Shown: positions 63,869 to 64,000 of the stretch, in pieces
How positions within the stretch are numbered: the first letter of the stretch is position 1
Layout of the letters: the number at the start of each line of letters is the position of its first letter
Assembly: GCA_016871195.1 (NCBI GenBank)
Contig: VFZN01000006.1
Location: forward strand, 145,489 to 209,488
Origin: Acidobacteriota bacterium
Lineage (GTDB): Bacteria; Acidobacteriota; Vicinamibacteria; Vicinamibacterales; UBA2999
Direction: 5' to 3'
DNA length: 64,000 bases
Program-made: the position numbers and the translations under genes
The notes under the pieces: generated by a model
What the model was told of the DNA's origin: nothing
The model's input: the letters and a program-made list of their open reading frames with translations, nothing else
Database searches by the model: none

Positions 63869-64000
63869 TCAGCGCCGCACGGGCACCACGACACGTCCCG
63901 GCAGCGTGCTGGTGAATACGCCGGCGCGCCGCACCCACTGGCCGTTGACGATGACGTCGGTGATGCCGGTGGCCAACTGGTGCGGATTTTCGTAGGTGGC
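63869..64000 (-). CDS. C-terminal end of a D-aminoacylase-like amidohydrolase (partial)
   Basis: The last 43 residues of a gene running in from the right edge. They read YENPHQLATGITDVIVNGQW then VRRAGVFTSTLPGRVV, the typical closing beta strands of N-acyl-D-amino-acid deacylases and related D-aminoacylase/amidohydrolase-family enzymes (NGxWV and LPGRVL motifs). The stop is at 63871-63869, ten bases from the convergent permease gene. The catalytic barrel is outside the window, so the exact enzyme is not certain. Confidence 0.72.
   Translation of the reverse strand, partial: ATYENPHQLATGITDVIVNGQWVRRAGVFTSTLPGRVVVPVRR

Overview
The window is uniformly GC-rich, densely coded bacterial chromosome. 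Gene content points to a Gram-negative, aerobic soil or freshwater type bacterium, most likely Acidobacteriota (Vicinamibacteria/Luteitalea-like). The reasons are a large outer-membrane protease/propeller/barrel protein, a MoxR-DUF58-BatA-DUF4159 cluster, a Thermus-type 7Fe ferredoxin, Tat-exported class V aminotransferase-like proteins and a YpdA-type flavoprotein. The taxonomic call is inference; there is no rRNA or marker gene to test it. I see no tRNA, rRNA, CRISPR array, insertion sequence, integrase or phage gene.

Layout. 0-6.4 kb: end of a membrane protein; acetate-type symporter with its DUF485 partner; class III aminotransferase overlapping a YpdA-like reductase; ilvE with a YciI-like gene. 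6.5-17.2 kb: one tightly packed six-gene operon with three VWA proteins, a MoxR ATPase, a giant DUF4175-like membrane/coiled-coil protein and a DUF4159 protein. 17.2-25.3 kb: Lon-N domain protein, glycerophosphodiesterase, then the pyruvate dehydrogenase complex (aceE-aceF-lpd) facing lipA, which makes the lipoyl cofactor for it. 25.5-30.5 kb: ferredoxin, a TPR/retropepsin-like protein and a zinc protease-TolB propeller-beta-barrel fusion. 30.6-39.3 kb: an ECF sigma/anti-sigma pair, a TlpA thioredoxin, a desaturase, and a divergent lipid-modification cluster (SDR and GPH transporter leftwards; flavoprotein, DUF1365 and cyclopropane-synthase-like methyltransferase rightwards). That cluster resembles the singlet-oxygen (sigma-E) fatty-acid cluster of Rhodobacter. 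39.3-45.4 kb: housekeeping and hydrolase genes. 45.6-54.6 kb: a patch in which four separate genes each carry one disabling point lesion (two in-frame TAGs and two one-base deletions), interspersed with intact genes (lemA/TPM, an alkylglycerol-monooxygenase-like enzyme and a membrane protein). 54.7-64 kb: POT transporter, second Tat-exported class V aminotransferase-like gene, Fe(II)-trafficking protein, molybdopterin oxidoreductase, an efflux adaptor with two FtsX/MacB permeases, and the end of a D-aminoacylase-like gene cut by the right edge.

The clearest window-wide regulatory pattern is a good sigma-70 -10 hexamer sitting 5-12 bases upstream of many start codons with no Shine-Dalgarno between. 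This implies leaderless or very short-leader transcripts, for example at the DUF485 gene, the glycerophosphodiesterase, lipA, the 127-residue protein at 43762, the nucleotidyltransferase-like gene at 48662, the cofD/yvcK gene and the POT transporter.

The only gene-free stretch longer than 300 bases is 49977-50285. It holds one promoter and otherwise nothing I recognise.
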